A DNA stretch of 21,818 nt from a virus. This document shows positions 5,837 to 13,825 of the stretch, piece after piece. Within the stretch, counting starts at the first letter, position 1, and every line of letters starts with the position of its first letter. Location of the stretch: positions 1 through 21,818 of IMG/VR virus record IMGVR_UViG_3300021963_000740; one strand, given 5' to 3'. The notes beneath the pieces are model-generated. The model was not told the origin of the DNA. It saw nothing but the letters and a program-made list of their open reading frames with translations, and did not search any database. A program made the position numbers and the translations under genes.

Positions 5837-8326
5837 ATGAGCATTGAACAATCCTTGAGCCAAGCCCCATTGGGCCTGCAAGATATCGAGCTTGATGACA
5901 CGCCCGCAGTTGAGATTGAGATTGTCAATCCCGAGGGTGTCAAGATTGGAATGGACGGCATGGAGATTGATCTCATGCCTGAGACTGAAGAAGAAGACTT
6001 CTCAGACAACCTTGCCGAGTACATGGATGACAGCGAACTCCAAAAGATTGCCAGTGATCTGATTGAGATGGTTGATACTGACGTTAACTCCCGCAAAGAC
6101 TGGGTGGAGATGTATGTCAAAGGTCTAGATGTTTTGGGGATGAAATATGAAGAGAGAACAGAACCTTGGCTCGGTGCGTGTGGTGTCTTTTCCACCGTAC
6201 TCACCGAAGCGGCAGTCAGGTTTCAAAGTGAGACTATTATTGAAACTTTTCCAGCGCAAGGGCCGGTTAAAACAGAAATTATCGGCGCAATTGACAAGCT
6301 TAAAGAGGAAGCAGCAGAGCGTGTCAAAGATGACATGAATTACAGACTGACAGAAGGAATGCCTGAGTATCGACCAGAGCATGAACGCCTTCTGTATTCT
6401 CTAGGTCTGGCTGGCGCAGCTTTCAAAAAGGTCTACTACGATCCTTCTTTGGGCCGTCAAGCTTCTATTTTCATCCCCGCAGAAGATGTAATCATTCCTT
6501 ACGGCGCTTCTAGCGCCATGACCTCAGAGCGTGTGACTCACATCATGCGCAAAACAAAGAATGACATCCGCAAGCTTCAAGTTTCGGGTTTCTACCTAGA
6601 CAAGGAACTTGGCGAACCTCTTCAGTTCTACACCGACGTAGAGAAAAAGAAAGCCGAAGATCAGGGCTACAACCTCAATGATGATGACCGCTATCAGATC
6701 TATGAGATCCACGTAGATTACGACCTGCCCGGCTATGAAGATGAAGACGGGATTGCTCTGCCTTACGTCATCACCTTAGAACGAGGAACGACTGAGATTC
6801 TCTCCATCCGCAGAAACTGGGATGAAGATGACAAACACAAACTCAAGCGCCAGCACTTTGTCCAGTACACATACGTTCCCGGCTTTGGAGCTTATGGCCT
6901 AGGTTTGATTCACCTAATCGGTGGATACGCTCGTGCGGGTACATCTATCATTCGTCAACTCGTGGATGCGGGAACTCTTTCAAACCTTCCCGGAGGTTTG
7001 AAGACCCGAGGACTGCGTATCAAAGGAGATGACACTCCCATCCAGCCGGGTGAGTTCCGTGATGTGGACGTGCCAAGCGGATCAGTCAAAGAGAACATTA
7101 TGGCCCTGCCATACAAGGAACCTTCACAGGTTCTTTTGGCTCTCTTGAACCAGATCACAGACGAGGGCAGAAGACTCGGATCAATCGCAGATATGAACAT
7201 CAGCGATATGTCTGCCAACTCTCCCGTGGGTACAACTTTAGCGTTACTTGAGCGCCAGCTTAAGACTATGTCTGCGGTGCAGGCTCGTGTTCATTATTCA
7301 ATGAAGCAAGAGTTTAAACTGCTCAAAGAAATCATCCGTGACTACATGCCGGAAGATTACGACTACACCCCAGTATTCGGCACTCCCCAAGCCAAACGGG
7401 CTGACTATGACATGGTGGATGTTATCCCCGTGTCAGATCCCAACTCGGCGACGATGGCTCAAAGGATCATGCAGTATCAAGCTGTAATCCAGTTAGCTCA
7501 AGGCGCTCCACAGATCTATAACCTTCCTTTGCTGCACCGCCAGATGATTGAGGTTCTGGGAGTAAAGAACGCAGACAAGCTTGTACCTATTGACGATGAC
7601 ATGACACCACGGGATCCAATCTCAGAGAACATGTCGTTCTTGACGGGTAAACCCACCAAAGCATTCATTTACCAAGATCACGACGCACACATTGCTGTAC
7701 ATACATCAATGATGCAGGATCCGATGGTAATGGGTCAAATGGGACAAAACCCAATGGCTCAACAGATGCAGGCTGCAATCATGGCCCACGTAGCTGAACA
7801 CATCGCCTTCCAGTACAGAACCAAGATTGAGCAACGCCTTGGCGCTACTCTTCCTAGCCCAGATACTGAGATGCCCGAGGATGTGGAAGTCCAATTGTCA
7901 AAGCTCGTTGCTCAGGCTGCAAAACAATTGTTGGACATCAACAAGAACCAAGCAGCACAACAACAAGCCCAGCAACAGATGCAGGATCCTGTTGTACAAA
8001 TGCAACAAGCAGAACTTCAGATCAAACAGCAAGACGCTCAAACCAAAGCTCAGAAAGTTCAAGGCGACTTGGCTATCAAGCAGGCGGAGCTTCAACTCAA
8101 AATGGCGCAGATGCAGGGCGCACAAGGGGAAGACCCTGCCGTGGCTGCACAAAAAGCGCAGCAAGACATTGCAATCGATGCCATGAAGAAACAAGCAGAG
8201 ATGCGAATGGCTGAACAACAGCACCAGCAACAGTTGGAACACAACCAACAAACGCAGGATCTACAGGCTAAACAACAACTTCTTCAGATGCTTTTAAACG
8301 CGAAGAACCAACCGAAAGGTGAATGA
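5837..8326 (+). CDS. Portal protein
   Basis: An 829-residue protein in the canonical slot after the large terminase. Stretches such as WLGACGVFSTVLTEA, HERLLYSLGLAGAAFKKVYY, GRQASIFIPAEDVIIPYGAS and LIRQ-like RQLVDAGTLSNLPGG resemble portal proteins of environmental short-tailed phages. The portal is a dodecameric ring through which DNA enters and leaves the head. From about residue 706 the protein becomes glutamine- and methionine-rich with long heptad runs (QQQAQQQMQ, AELQIKQQ), a probable coiled coil that could form an internal barrel as in phage P22 portal. Large size (P22 gp1 is about 725 residues) fits this. AGGAA precedes the ATG by 6 nt. The end overlaps the next ATG (ATGATG). Confidence 0.85.
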   Translation: MSIEQSLSQAPLGLQDIELDDTPAVEIEIVNPEGVKIGMDGMEIDLMPETEEEDFSDNLAEYMDDSELQKIASDLIEMVDTDVNSRKDWVEMYVKGLDVLGMKYEERTEPWLGACGVFSTVLTEAAVRFQSETIIETFPAQGPVKTEIIGAIDKLKEEAAERVKDDMNYRLTEGMPEYRPEHERLLYSLGLAGAAFKKVYYDPSLGRQASIFIPAEDVIIPYGASSAMTSERVTHIMRKTKNDIRKLQVSGFYLDKELGEPLQFYTDVEKKKAEDQGYNLNDDDRYQIYEIHVDYDLPGYEDEDGIALPYVITLERGTTEILSIRRNWDEDDKHKLKRQHFVQYTYVPGFGAYGLGLIHLIGGYARAGTSIIRQLVDAGTLSNLPGGLKTRGLRIKGDDTPIQPGEFRDVDVPSGSVKENIMALPYKEPSQVLLALLNQITDEGRRLGSIADMNISDMSANSPVGTTLALLERQLKTMSAVQARVHYSMKQEFKLLKEIIRDYMPEDYDYTPVFGTPQAKRADYDMVDVIPVSDPNSATMAQRIMQYQAVIQLAQGAPQIYNLPLLHRQMIEVLGVKNADKLVPIDDDMTPRDPISENMSFLTGKPTKAFIYQDHDAHIAVHTSMMQDPMVMGQMGQNPMAQQMQAAIMAHVAEHIAFQYRTKIEQRLGATLPSPDTEMPEDVEVQLSKLVAQAAKQLLDINKNQAAQQQAQQQMQDPVVQMQQAELQIKQQDAQTKAQKVQGDLAIKQAELQLKMAQMQGAQGEDPAVAAQKAQQDIAIDAMKKQAEMRMAEQQHQQQLEHNQQTQDLQAKQQLLQMLLNAKNQPKGE

Positions 8327-8520
8327 TGACTCAACTTCTTGATGCTTTAAACAAAAGACTTGATGAACACGTCAAGGAGTTGGTCACTGTTGTCAGTGAG
8401 GGTGGTGCTAAATCCCACGATCACTACAAAGAACTGTGCGGGACGATCCGAGGTCTGCAAACCGCTCAGTATGAACTTGCCGATCTCGTGCGAAAAACCA
8501 AGGACTATGAAGATGACTGA
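8323..8520 (+). CDS. Small coiled-coil protein, 65 aa
   Basis: The protein MMTQLLDALNKRLDEHVKEL continues as a nearly uninterrupted, amphipathic helix with heptads (GTIRGLQTAQYELADLVRKT). It starts in the ATGATG overlapping the portal stop codon and its 3' end overlaps the GroES-like gene by 8 nt, so all three are probably translated together. The short length and helical nature suggest a structural adaptor or chaperone that binds portal or scaffold. No family is recognised and no membrane segment is seen. Confidence 0.75.
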   Translation: MMTQLLDALNKRLDEHVKELVTVVSEGGAKSHDHYKELCGTIRGLQTAQYELADLVRKTKDYEDD

Positions 8521-8917
8521 ATTTGATGTCAAGGCGGTTAATCTTGACGGATTGCTTAATACATCCGTTGAAGAAAAAGCCAAACAAGTACCCGATCCGG
8601 CTACTTACCACCTTCTCTGTATGCTTCCCAAAGCAGAAGATGAATATAGCGAGACAGGGATCCTTAAATCTGCGACTGCAATTCTTCACGAGGAGCTTCT
8701 TTCCCCCGTGCTATTTGTAGCCAAGATTGGCCCTGATGCGTTTAAAGACGCAACTCGCTTTCCATCCGGAGCCTCATGCAAAGTGGGAGATTTTGTGTTA
8801 GTGCGTCCTAACACGGGAACCCGCATGAAGATTCACGGTACGGAGTGGAGATTGATTAATGACGACTCTGTTCAGGCAGTTGTGCAAGACCCTCGCGGCA
8901 TCCAGCGACCTAACTAA
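8513..8917 (+). CDS. GroES-like co-chaperonin (Cpn10 family)
   Basis: A 134-residue protein that aligns by eye over its whole centre with GroES: YHLLCMLPK (residues 32-40) corresponds to the first strand, SETGILKSAT (47-56) to the mobile loop with a GIL tripeptide in place of the GroEL-binding IVL, SPVLFVAKIGPDAF (64-77) to VLAVGNG, KVGDFVLVR (90-98) to KVGDIVIF, and RLINDDSVQAVV (113-124) to the C-terminal strand. It should cap host GroEL, as T4 gp31 does, and help fold the capsid protein. No chaperonin-60 gene is in the window. ATG 8513 is chosen over 8507 because AAGGA then lies 8 nt upstream. About 30 residues precede the core, longer than bacterial GroES. Confidence 0.85.
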   Translation: MTEFDVKAVNLDGLLNTSVEEKAKQVPDPATYHLLCMLPKAEDEYSETGILKSATAILHEELLSPVLFVAKIGPDAFKDATRFPSGASCKVGDFVLVRPNTGTRMKIHGTEWRLINDDSVQAVVQDPRGIQRPN

Positions 8918-8926
8918 GGAAAAATC

Positions 8927-9880
8927 ATGGCTGAAATTGAAAAAACAGAATTTGAATTTCCTGATGAAAAGGAAGAAAACCTCCGCAAGGGTGGGAAAGT
9001 CGTAACCCCAGAGGAGGATAAGCCTGAAATTGAAGTCGTAGACGATACCCCGGAAGAGGATCGTTACCGCACTCCAATGAAGGAAGCTCCTCAAGATCCT
9101 ACAGAAGAAGAATTAGCAACCTACTCAGAGAGCGTCAAGAATAGGTTTAAACACTTCACCAAGGGATATCACGAAGAACGCAGAGCCAAAGAGTCTGCTG
9201 AACGTGAGAAAGAAGAAGCTCTTCGCCTTGCTCAGGCAATGTATGAAGAGAACAAAAAGCTTAAAGGCTCCGTCAATCAAGGGCAGACTGTCCTCTTGGA
9301 ACAAGCCAAGAAGGTCATTAACTCCGAGATTGAAGAAGCTAAACGGCTCTATAAAGAAGCTTACGAGTCTGGAGATGCTGATAAGTTGTTAGATGCTCAG
9401 GAAGCACTCACTACTGCCAGAATCCGCGCAGATAAAGTAAATAATTTTAAGCCTGCCCCTTTACAGGAAGAAGAAACTCCTGTACAAATAGCACCACAAC
9501 CTCAACAGGCAGCGCCCGTTGATGAAAAACTACTAGCGTGGCAAGACCAAAATCAGTGGTTTGGAAGCAACAAACGCATGACTTCATATGCTTTAGGGCT
9601 ACATGAGGAACTTGTTGAGAACGGTATCCGAGTAGGCAGTGACGAATACTATCGTCGTATCGACACTGACATACGAGAAAGATTCCCCGACCAAGTTGGA
9701 GCCGGAGAATCCGCTGATGCGAAACCTCAGCGAACCAAGTCCAATGTCGTTTCACCGGCTACCCGTAGTACAGCGCCTAAAAAGATCGTACTAACGCAGA
9801 CGCAAGTGAATCTCGCCAAGCGGTTGGGAGTTCCGTTGGAACTCTACGCCCGTAAGGTTGCTGAAGAAATGAGGAAATAA
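8927..9880 (+). CDS. Capsid scaffolding protein
   Basis: A 317-residue, highly charged, helix-rich protein. Residues 1-60 are acidic and disordered, 75-175 form a coiled coil (RAKESAEREKEEALRLAQAM, ITS-like EIEEAKRLYKEAYESG), a proline- and glutamine-rich linker follows (about 182-200), and the basic C-terminus ends in VNLAKRLGVPLELYARKVAE, a short helical capsid-binding tail typical of scaffolds. Position between portal and major capsid protein is where scaffolds are found. It would direct shell assembly and leave or be degraded. Shine-Dalgarno AAGGA precedes the ATG. No protease motif is seen, so it is probably not a self-processing scaffold. Confidence 0.85.
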   Translation: MAEIEKTEFEFPDEKEENLRKGGKVVTPEEDKPEIEVVDDTPEEDRYRTPMKEAPQDPTEEELATYSESVKNRFKHFTKGYHEERRAKESAEREKEEALRLAQAMYEENKKLKGSVNQGQTVLLEQAKKVINSEIEEAKRLYKEAYESGDADKLLDAQEALTTARIRADKVNNFKPAPLQEEETPVQIAPQPQQAAPVDEKLLAWQDQNQWFGSNKRMTSYALGLHEELVENGIRVGSDEYYRRIDTDIRERFPDQVGAGESADAKPQRTKSNVVSPATRSTAPKKIVLTQTQVNLAKRLGVPLELYARKVAEEMRK

Positions 9881-9882
9881 TT

Positions 9883-10335
9883 ATGGAAAAATCTGCACGT
9901 CCTAGTCGTGATCTATCTACCCGCGAAGTAGCGGAACGTCCAAAACAATGGATGCCTCCTAAACTTCTCCCCGATCCAATCGCGGAAGAAGGCTACAAAT
10001 ATCGGTGGATTCGTATCGCTACGCAAGGTAAAGACGATGGAACCAATTATTCTTCTAAGCTTGCCGAGGGTTGGGAACCCGTTAGAGCTTCTGATCATCC
10101 CGAGATTCGTTTGTTTAACTCTGCTGCGGCTAAGTTTCCAGACAGTATCGAGGTAGGTGGTCTCTTGCTTTGCAAAACACCTGTAGAGTTTACTGTGCAA
10201 CGTAATGCGTATTACCGCCAACAAGCGGATGCGCAGATGGAATCAGTAGACAATACATACATGCGCGAGAATGATCCAAGGATGCCTATGTTCAAAGAAC
10301 GTAAGTCCACGGTCACTTTCGGAAAAGGTACTTAA
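9883..10335 (+). CDS. Unknown virion-associated protein, 150 aa
   Basis: A 150-residue protein, slightly basic, with patches RPKQWMPPKLLPDPIAEEGY, YRWIRIATQGKDD and YYRQQADAQMESVDNTYMRE. The centre (SKLAEGWEPVRASDHPEI, EVGGLLLCKTPVEFT) is probably mixed alpha/beta. It sits 2 nt after the scaffold stop and before the decoration-like protein, so a head-assembly role is likely by position. Similar proteins occur in this slot in environmental phages as far as I recall, but I know no function. The ATG has GAGGAAA upstream within the end of the scaffold gene. Confidence 0.75.
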   Translation: MEKSARPSRDLSTREVAERPKQWMPPKLLPDPIAEEGYKYRWIRIATQGKDDGTNYSSKLAEGWEPVRASDHPEIRLFNSAAAKFPDSIEVGGLLLCKTPVEFTVQRNAYYRQQADAQMESVDNTYMRENDPRMPMFKERKSTVTFGKGT

Positions 10336-10352
10336 TTTTTTTGGAGACTTAA

Positions 10353-10958
10353 ATGTCAATGACCAATACCCCCTATGGCCTACGAGCCATAAATCGTAAC
10401 GACGGCATGCCCTATGCTGGCGCTACGAGTCAGTATTTGATTAACCCAACCAGCGGCGCTGGCACTAACTTGTTTTTTGGACAAGTAGTTCTTATCGACG
10501 CAGACGGTTATATCGCTTTGTCTACCGCTACCGGCGCAGACTTGACTACCAACAACCTTGGTGGCTCTAGTATTGGTGCTTGGGGCGTGTTTGTTGGTGC
10601 ATCTTACATCAACGCACAAGGCCAGCAGATCTACGGTCAGTACTACCCTTCCGGCACAACCGGCGTGGTAACTGCATACGTTATCACTGACCCTAACGTG
10701 ACGTTCCAAGCTCAATTGGATGGTCAAGTAACTCAGGCCGCTCTTGGCGCAAACACCTTCTTTGCCGCTGCACAGTCTACTTCTACAGGTAACACCCGTA
10801 CAGGTAACTCTACCAGCGCTTTGGAAAGCACAGTAGTTACTACTGCCGCTGCGTTCAAGATTATCGGTTTCGCTTCTCCATTGACCGACACATACACTGA
10901 AGTGTTTGTGAAGTTCAATCCCGGCGCTTCCGCTTTCACTAACGCCGTTGGCATCTAA
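10353..10958 (+). CDS. Probable head decoration protein
   Basis: A 201-residue beta-rich protein, low in charged residues and rich in Gly, Ala, Thr and Ser, starting MSMTNTPYGLRAINRNDGMP. It resembles small capsid-cementing proteins encoded immediately before the capsid gene in many phages: a TPYGLRAI-like N-terminal tail and a beta barrel built of short strands (VVLIDADGYIAL, VVTAYVITDPNVTFQAQ). I infer that it binds the outside of the gpT-like shell. GGAG lies 6 nt before the ATG; a second in-frame ATG at 10359 is less well placed. It ends 11 nt before the capsid gene. Confidence 0.65.
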   Translation: MSMTNTPYGLRAINRNDGMPYAGATSQYLINPTSGAGTNLFFGQVVLIDADGYIALSTATGADLTTNNLGGSSIGAWGVFVGASYINAQGQQIYGQYYPSGTTGVVTAYVITDPNVTFQAQLDGQVTQAALGANTFFAAAQSTSTGNTRTGNSTSALESTVVTTAAAFKIIGFASPLTDTYTEVFVKFNPGASAFTNAVGI

Positions 10959-10969
10959 GGAGCTAAATC

Positions 10970-11878
10970 ATGGCTATTTCACGCGCACAACTGCTCAAAG
11001 AATTACTCCCCGGCTTGAACGCTTTGTTCGGTCTTGAGTACGCTAAATACGGCGAAGAGCATAAAGAAATCTACGAAACAGAGACATCTGAGCGTAGCTT
11101 TGAAGAAGAGACAAAGTTGTCTGGCTTCGGTCAAGCACCAGTCAAAAACGAGGGTTCTGCCATCGCTTATGACAATGCACAAGAAGCATGGACTGCACGT
11201 TACACCCACGAAACCATTGCGATGGGCTTCTCCATCACAGAGGAAGCTGTGGAAGATAACTTGTATGACAGCCTGTCTTCACGCTACACCAAGGCTTTGG
11301 CCCGTGGTATGGCTTACACCAAGCAGGTCAAAGCTGCTGCAATCTTGAACAACGGCTTTGCCGGTGGCCCCACTTATGGTGACGGTCAAGTTTTGTTCTC
11401 GACATCACATCCTTTGGTCTCCGGTGGCGTTAACAGCAACACACCATCTACCGCTGCCGACTTGAATGAAACATCGTTGGAAAACGCTGTTATTCAAATC
11501 GCAGCTTGGACAGATGAGCGTAGCTTGCTGATCGCTGCAAAGCCTAGGAAGTTGATTGTTCCTCCTTCTTTGATGTTCGTTGCTACACGTTTGCTGGAAA
11601 CCGAACTCCGTGTTTCTACTGCTGACAATGACATCAACGCATTGAAGAACAACGGTTCTATTCCTGAAGGCTATACTGTTAACCACTACCTGACAGACAC
11701 CAATGCTTGGTTCCTGTGTACGGACGTGCCTAACGGTTTGAAGCACTTTGTGCGTACCCCCATGTCTACAGGCATGGACGGTGACTTTGACACAGGTAAC
11801 GTTCGTTACAAAGCCCGTGAGCGTTACAGCTTCGGCGTGTCAGATCCTTTGGGCGTGTTCGGTTCACCCGGCGCTTAA
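10970..11878 (+). CDS. Major capsid protein, phage Mu gpT-like
   Basis: A 302-residue protein that matches the Mu-like prophage major head subunit gpT family in length (gpT is about 305 residues) and in sequence features: the start MAISRAQLLKELLPGLNALF, the glutamate-rich segment HKEIYETETSERSFEEET, GFGQAPVKNEG, YTHETIAMGFSITEEAVED, DGQVLFSTSHPLVSGG and the C-terminal RERYSFGVSDP. It forms the HK97-fold shell. No N-terminal prosequence is visible, and the scaffold is separate, so processing is not expected. A strong ribosome binding site (AAGGAG) precedes it, and a UUCG terminator follows directly, consistent with very high expression. Confidence 0.9.
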   Translation: MAISRAQLLKELLPGLNALFGLEYAKYGEEHKEIYETETSERSFEEETKLSGFGQAPVKNEGSAIAYDNAQEAWTARYTHETIAMGFSITEEAVEDNLYDSLSSRYTKALARGMAYTKQVKAAAILNNGFAGGPTYGDGQVLFSTSHPLVSGGVNSNTPSTAADLNETSLENAVIQIAAWTDERSLLIAAKPRKLIVPPSLMFVATRLLETELRVSTADNDINALKNNGSIPEGYTVNHYLTDTNAWFLCTDVPNGLKHFVRTPMSTGMDGDFDTGNVRYKARERYSFGVSDPLGVFGSPGA

Positions 11879-11895
11879 TAGGCATCAAAAAAAAG

Positions 11896-11917
11896 GGGAG
11901 CTTCGGCTCCCTTTTTT
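11896..11917 (+). terminator. Rho-independent terminator after the capsid gene
   Basis: GGGAGC (11896-11901) and GCTCCC (11906-11911) close a TTCG tetraloop, followed by six T. An A-run lies on the 5' side, so a longer A-U stem is possible and it may work in both directions. Confidence 0.9.
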
Positions 11918-11918
11918 G

Positions 11919-11947
11919 TTGCATTGGTTTAAACGTAGTGGTATAAA
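11919..11947 (+). promoter_or_regulatory. Candidate sigma70-type promoter between capsid terminator and 180-aa gene
   Basis: TTGCAT (11919-11924) and TATAAA (11942-11947) are separated by 17 nt, with a GTTTAAAC palindrome inside the spacer. The -10 matches 5 of 6, the -35 only 3 of 6. It lies immediately after a terminator, where a new promoter would be useful. Confidence 0.4.
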
Positions 11948-11968
11948 CATATTAATCCGGGCTTATCC

Positions 11969-12011
11969 GGTGTTCTGACAGTCCCGGCTGACGACATGCA
12001 GACAGAACACC
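11969..12011 (+). promoter_or_regulatory. Long-stem leader hairpin upstream of the 180-aa gene
   Basis: GGTGTTCTG (11969-11977) and CAGAACACC (12003-12011) are a perfect 9-bp inverted repeat enclosing 25 nt. The stem ends 25 nt before the ATG at 12037. It lies in the 5' leader if transcription starts at the candidate promoter upstream. Confidence 0.5.
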
Positions 12012-12036
12012 ACAACTTGCATGTAAGGAATACATC

Positions 12037-12579
12037 ATGGCACGTACCACGTTTCAAGGCCCAGTTCGTTCATTGGGCGGCATTTATCAACAAGGCCCAG
12101 CAACTATTGTTGAAATCACAGCAAGCACCACACTAAGCCCCGAAGCTCATGGCGGTCGCATTATTTCTGTTGGTGGCACATTGGCTGCTGCACTAACTTT
12201 GACATTGCCAGCAATCAACACATCAGCAAACTCAGTTACATCTGGCCCCGGTCAAGACCCAAGCACAGCCAACAATGAAGGCGTGGTTTACACAATCTGG
12301 GTTCCTACAACAATTGCCACTAGCTCATTGAAGATTGGCACTAACGGCACTGATAAGTACGTTGGCACAATTGTGATGAACGACGCTGATACTGATGGCG
12401 CGGCATTGGTTGGCTTTAACGCCGCCGCTGCTAATGACTTCATTAACTTGAACGGTACTACCACTGGTGGTGTTGCAGGTTCATGGGTTCAAATCGTTGC
12501 CATTGCCGCTAACAAGTACATGGTCACTGGCATGGTGTTGGGCACAGGCACTGTTGCCACGCCATTCGCTAACTCCTAA
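12037..12579 (+). CDS. Probable virion surface (decoration or head-fibre) protein
   Basis: A 180-residue, beta-rich, low-charge protein starting MARTTFQGPVRSLGGIYQQG. The rest is a run of strands and Gly/Ser/Thr/Ala-rich loops (EAHGGRIISVGGT, LTLTLPAINTSANS, VYTIWVPTTIATSSLKIG, GSWVQIVAIAANKYMVTG). The TFQGPVRSLGG-type N-terminus followed by a beta domain recalls small decoration or fibre proteins of environmental phages. It is isolated from its neighbours by a terminator on each side, indicating an independently and strongly expressed transcript. AAGGAA lies 8 nt upstream. Function is inferred from composition and position. Confidence 0.6.
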   Translation: MARTTFQGPVRSLGGIYQQGPATIVEITASTTLSPEAHGGRIISVGGTLAAALTLTLPAINTSANSVTSGPGQDPSTANNEGVVYTIWVPTTIATSSLKIGTNGTDKYVGTIVMNDADTDGAALVGFNAAAANDFINLNGTTTGGVAGSWVQIVAIAANKYMVTGMVLGTGTVATPFANS

Positions 12580-12586
12580 TCAACCC

Positions 12587-12608
12587 AAGGGGCTTCGGCC
12601 CCTTTTTT
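12587..12608 (+). terminator. Rho-independent terminator after the 180-aa gene
   Basis: AAGGGGC (12587-12593) and GCCCCTT (12598-12604) close a TTCG tetraloop and run into six T (12603-12608). It is the same UUCG design as the terminator after the capsid gene. Confidence 0.9.
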
Positions 12609-12622
12609 AAAGGAGATTGATT

Positions 12623-12892
12623 ATGATGCAAACAGACGTAATAGGTAAGGATTGCGCTGCTGGCGCAACCACTACCGTATATGCGGGACGCGCACGTTTT
12701 AAGGGTATTTGGTATAGCTCTTCTGGCGCTTCTACTATTGCCGTTAAAGATGGCGCTACCACTTTGTTTACTTTCACTGTCGCAGGTCAAGCCTCGGATG
12801 ACATCTGGATTCCGGGCGAAGGCGTATTGTGTGAAACAAGTCTAGTAATCACTACCGGAGCGGGCCTGACCGCAGTGGTGTTCTATGGCTAA
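12623..12892 (+). CDS. Small beta-rich protein, 89 aa
   Basis: An 89-residue beta-rich protein (RARFKGIWYSSSGASTIAVK, TLFTFTVAGQASDDIWIPGE, SLVITTGAGLTAVVFYG). It has the alternating hydrophobic pattern of a small beta sandwich and few charges, so a virion surface or tail-related part is plausible. ATG 12623 is preferred because AGGAG (12611-12615) lies 7 nt upstream; a TTG six bases earlier is in frame but less likely. Its stop codon overlaps the ATG of the next gene. I do not recognise the family with certainty. Confidence 0.7.
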   Translation: MMQTDVIGKDCAAGATTTVYAGRARFKGIWYSSSGASTIAVKDGATTLFTFTVAGQASDDIWIPGEGVLCETSLVITTGAGLTAVVFYG

Positions 12893-13130
12893 GTCACCAG
12901 CATGGCAGAGGAAAGAAGGCAAGTCCGAGAAGGGCGGTTTAAACGCCAAGGGACGAGCCTCCGCGAAAGCGCAAGGTATGAACTTGAAGGCTCCCCAGCC
13001 CGAAGGCGGCTCCCGGCGCGACTCTTTCTGTGCGAGGATGGGCGGCATGAAAAAGAAGCTAACGAGTGCAAAAACAGCAAACGATCCGGATTCACGCATC
13101 AATAAAGCTTTGAGGGCATGGAATTGTTAG
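12885..13130 (+). CDS. Small basic protein, resembles DUF6321
   Basis: An 81-residue, strongly basic protein: MAKSPAWQRKEGKSEKGGLN, AKGRASAKAQG, SRRDSFCARMGGMKKKLTSA, then SRINKALRAWNC. The SPAWQRKEGK-GGLNAKGRAS and SF-ARMGGMK blocks are conserved in aquatic phage proteins that I recall as DUF6321, of unknown function. The arginine- and lysine-rich character suggests nucleic acid binding or packing in the virion. The start overlaps the previous stop by 8 nt, and its own 3' end overlaps the next gene by 13 nt, so translation is coupled. It is the first of a run of small basic genes. Confidence 0.75.
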   Translation: MAKSPAWQRKEGKSEKGGLNAKGRASAKAQGMNLKAPQPEGGSRRDSFCARMGGMKKKLTSAKTANDPDSRINKALRAWNC

Positions 13131-13363
13131 ATCTAAACACAGCATGGTCAGCAATCCTGTCTTTGGTGATTGGCTTGCTTGGCTACATGATGAATGAAAA
13201 GTTCAGGGAACTGGCTCGTGTCACGATCCTGTTGAACAAAACCCGTGAGGAGGTTGCTCGTGATAACGTTACTCAAGCAGAAGTGGATCGCATTACGAAC
13301 CACATTGACCAACGCTTTAACAAGCTTGAAGCAAAAATTGACCAACTTATTCAAAAGGGGTGA
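13118..13363 (+). CDS. Small membrane-anchored coiled-coil protein
   Basis: An 81-residue protein with one N-terminal hydrophobic segment (about residues 9-25, AWSAILSLVIGLLGYMM), a short charged turn, then an amphipathic helix with heptads (REEVARDNVTQAEVDRITNH, NKLEAKIDQLIQKG). This is the layout of small inner-membrane phage proteins; a holin-like or spanin-like role, or a tail-associated protein, are possibilities, but no lysis gene is adjacent. It starts in an overlap of 13 nt with the basic protein upstream, with GAGG before the ATG. Confidence 0.7.
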   Translation: MELLDLNTAWSAILSLVIGLLGYMMNEKFRELARVTILLNKTREEVARDNVTQAEVDRITNHIDQRFNKLEAKIDQLIQKG

Positions 13364-13369
13364 GTAATC

Positions 13370-13825
13370 ATGGCTGGACTTGCTGCACTTGATCTTCTTG
13401 GTAGAGGCGTTAAAGCCGGAGCAAAAGCTTTGGATTATCAAATCCCAAAAGATGTTGAGCCGTTCCTTACTCCAGTTAGCTCTGCTAAAAGTTATTTAGC
13501 AAACAAACTTGAAGAGGCTTTAAATTTACCAAAAGATACAGTTTCTGCTGTAGCAGATCCTAAAGGATTTGTAGCTGGTCTTGCTAAAGACACTGCTAGA
13601 GATTACTTCCAAGACAGGGGAGAAATCCCTGTAGAAGATCGCAGTTTCTCATCGTCAAATGGCGGTTATGACAAATTAGCTCTTAACACCTACGCAGATG
13701 ACGATATAAATGCGTTTAAACGTGGTGGCAAGGTTAAATCTGCGCCAAAATCTAAAGCAAGCACTGCCTCACGTCGTGGTGATGGTATTGCGCAGCGAGG
13801 CAGGACAAAAGGTAGGTATCTGTAA
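13370..13825 (+). CDS. Small phage protein with C-terminal RGDGIAQRGRTKG motif
   Basis: A 151-residue protein. The N-terminal 85 residues are helical and Ala/Lys/Asp-rich (AGLAALDLLGRGVKAGAKAL, EEALNLPKDTVSAVADPKGF). The middle (YDKLALNTYADDDINAFKRG) is acidic, and from FKRGGKVKSAPKS to the end it is very basic, closing with RRGDGIAQRGRTKG. The N-terminus may be amphipathic and membrane-seeking. The end belongs to a motif shared with at least three other genes in this window. Shine-Dalgarno AGGGG precedes the ATG, and its stop overlaps the next start (TAATG). Its role is unknown; a minor virion or ejection protein is a guess. Confidence 0.75.
   Translation: MAGLAALDLLGRGVKAGAKALDYQIPKDVEPFLTPVSSAKSYLANKLEEALNLPKDTVSAVADPKGFVAGLAKDTARDYFQDRGEIPVEDRSFSSSNGGYDKLALNTYADDDINAFKRGGKVKSAPKSKASTASRRGDGIAQRGRTKGRYL

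Noticed and set aside
10380-11209. Minus-strand frames within the decoration and capsid genes
   Set aside because: They overlap strong, well-supported genes on the other strand and lack ribosome binding sites.
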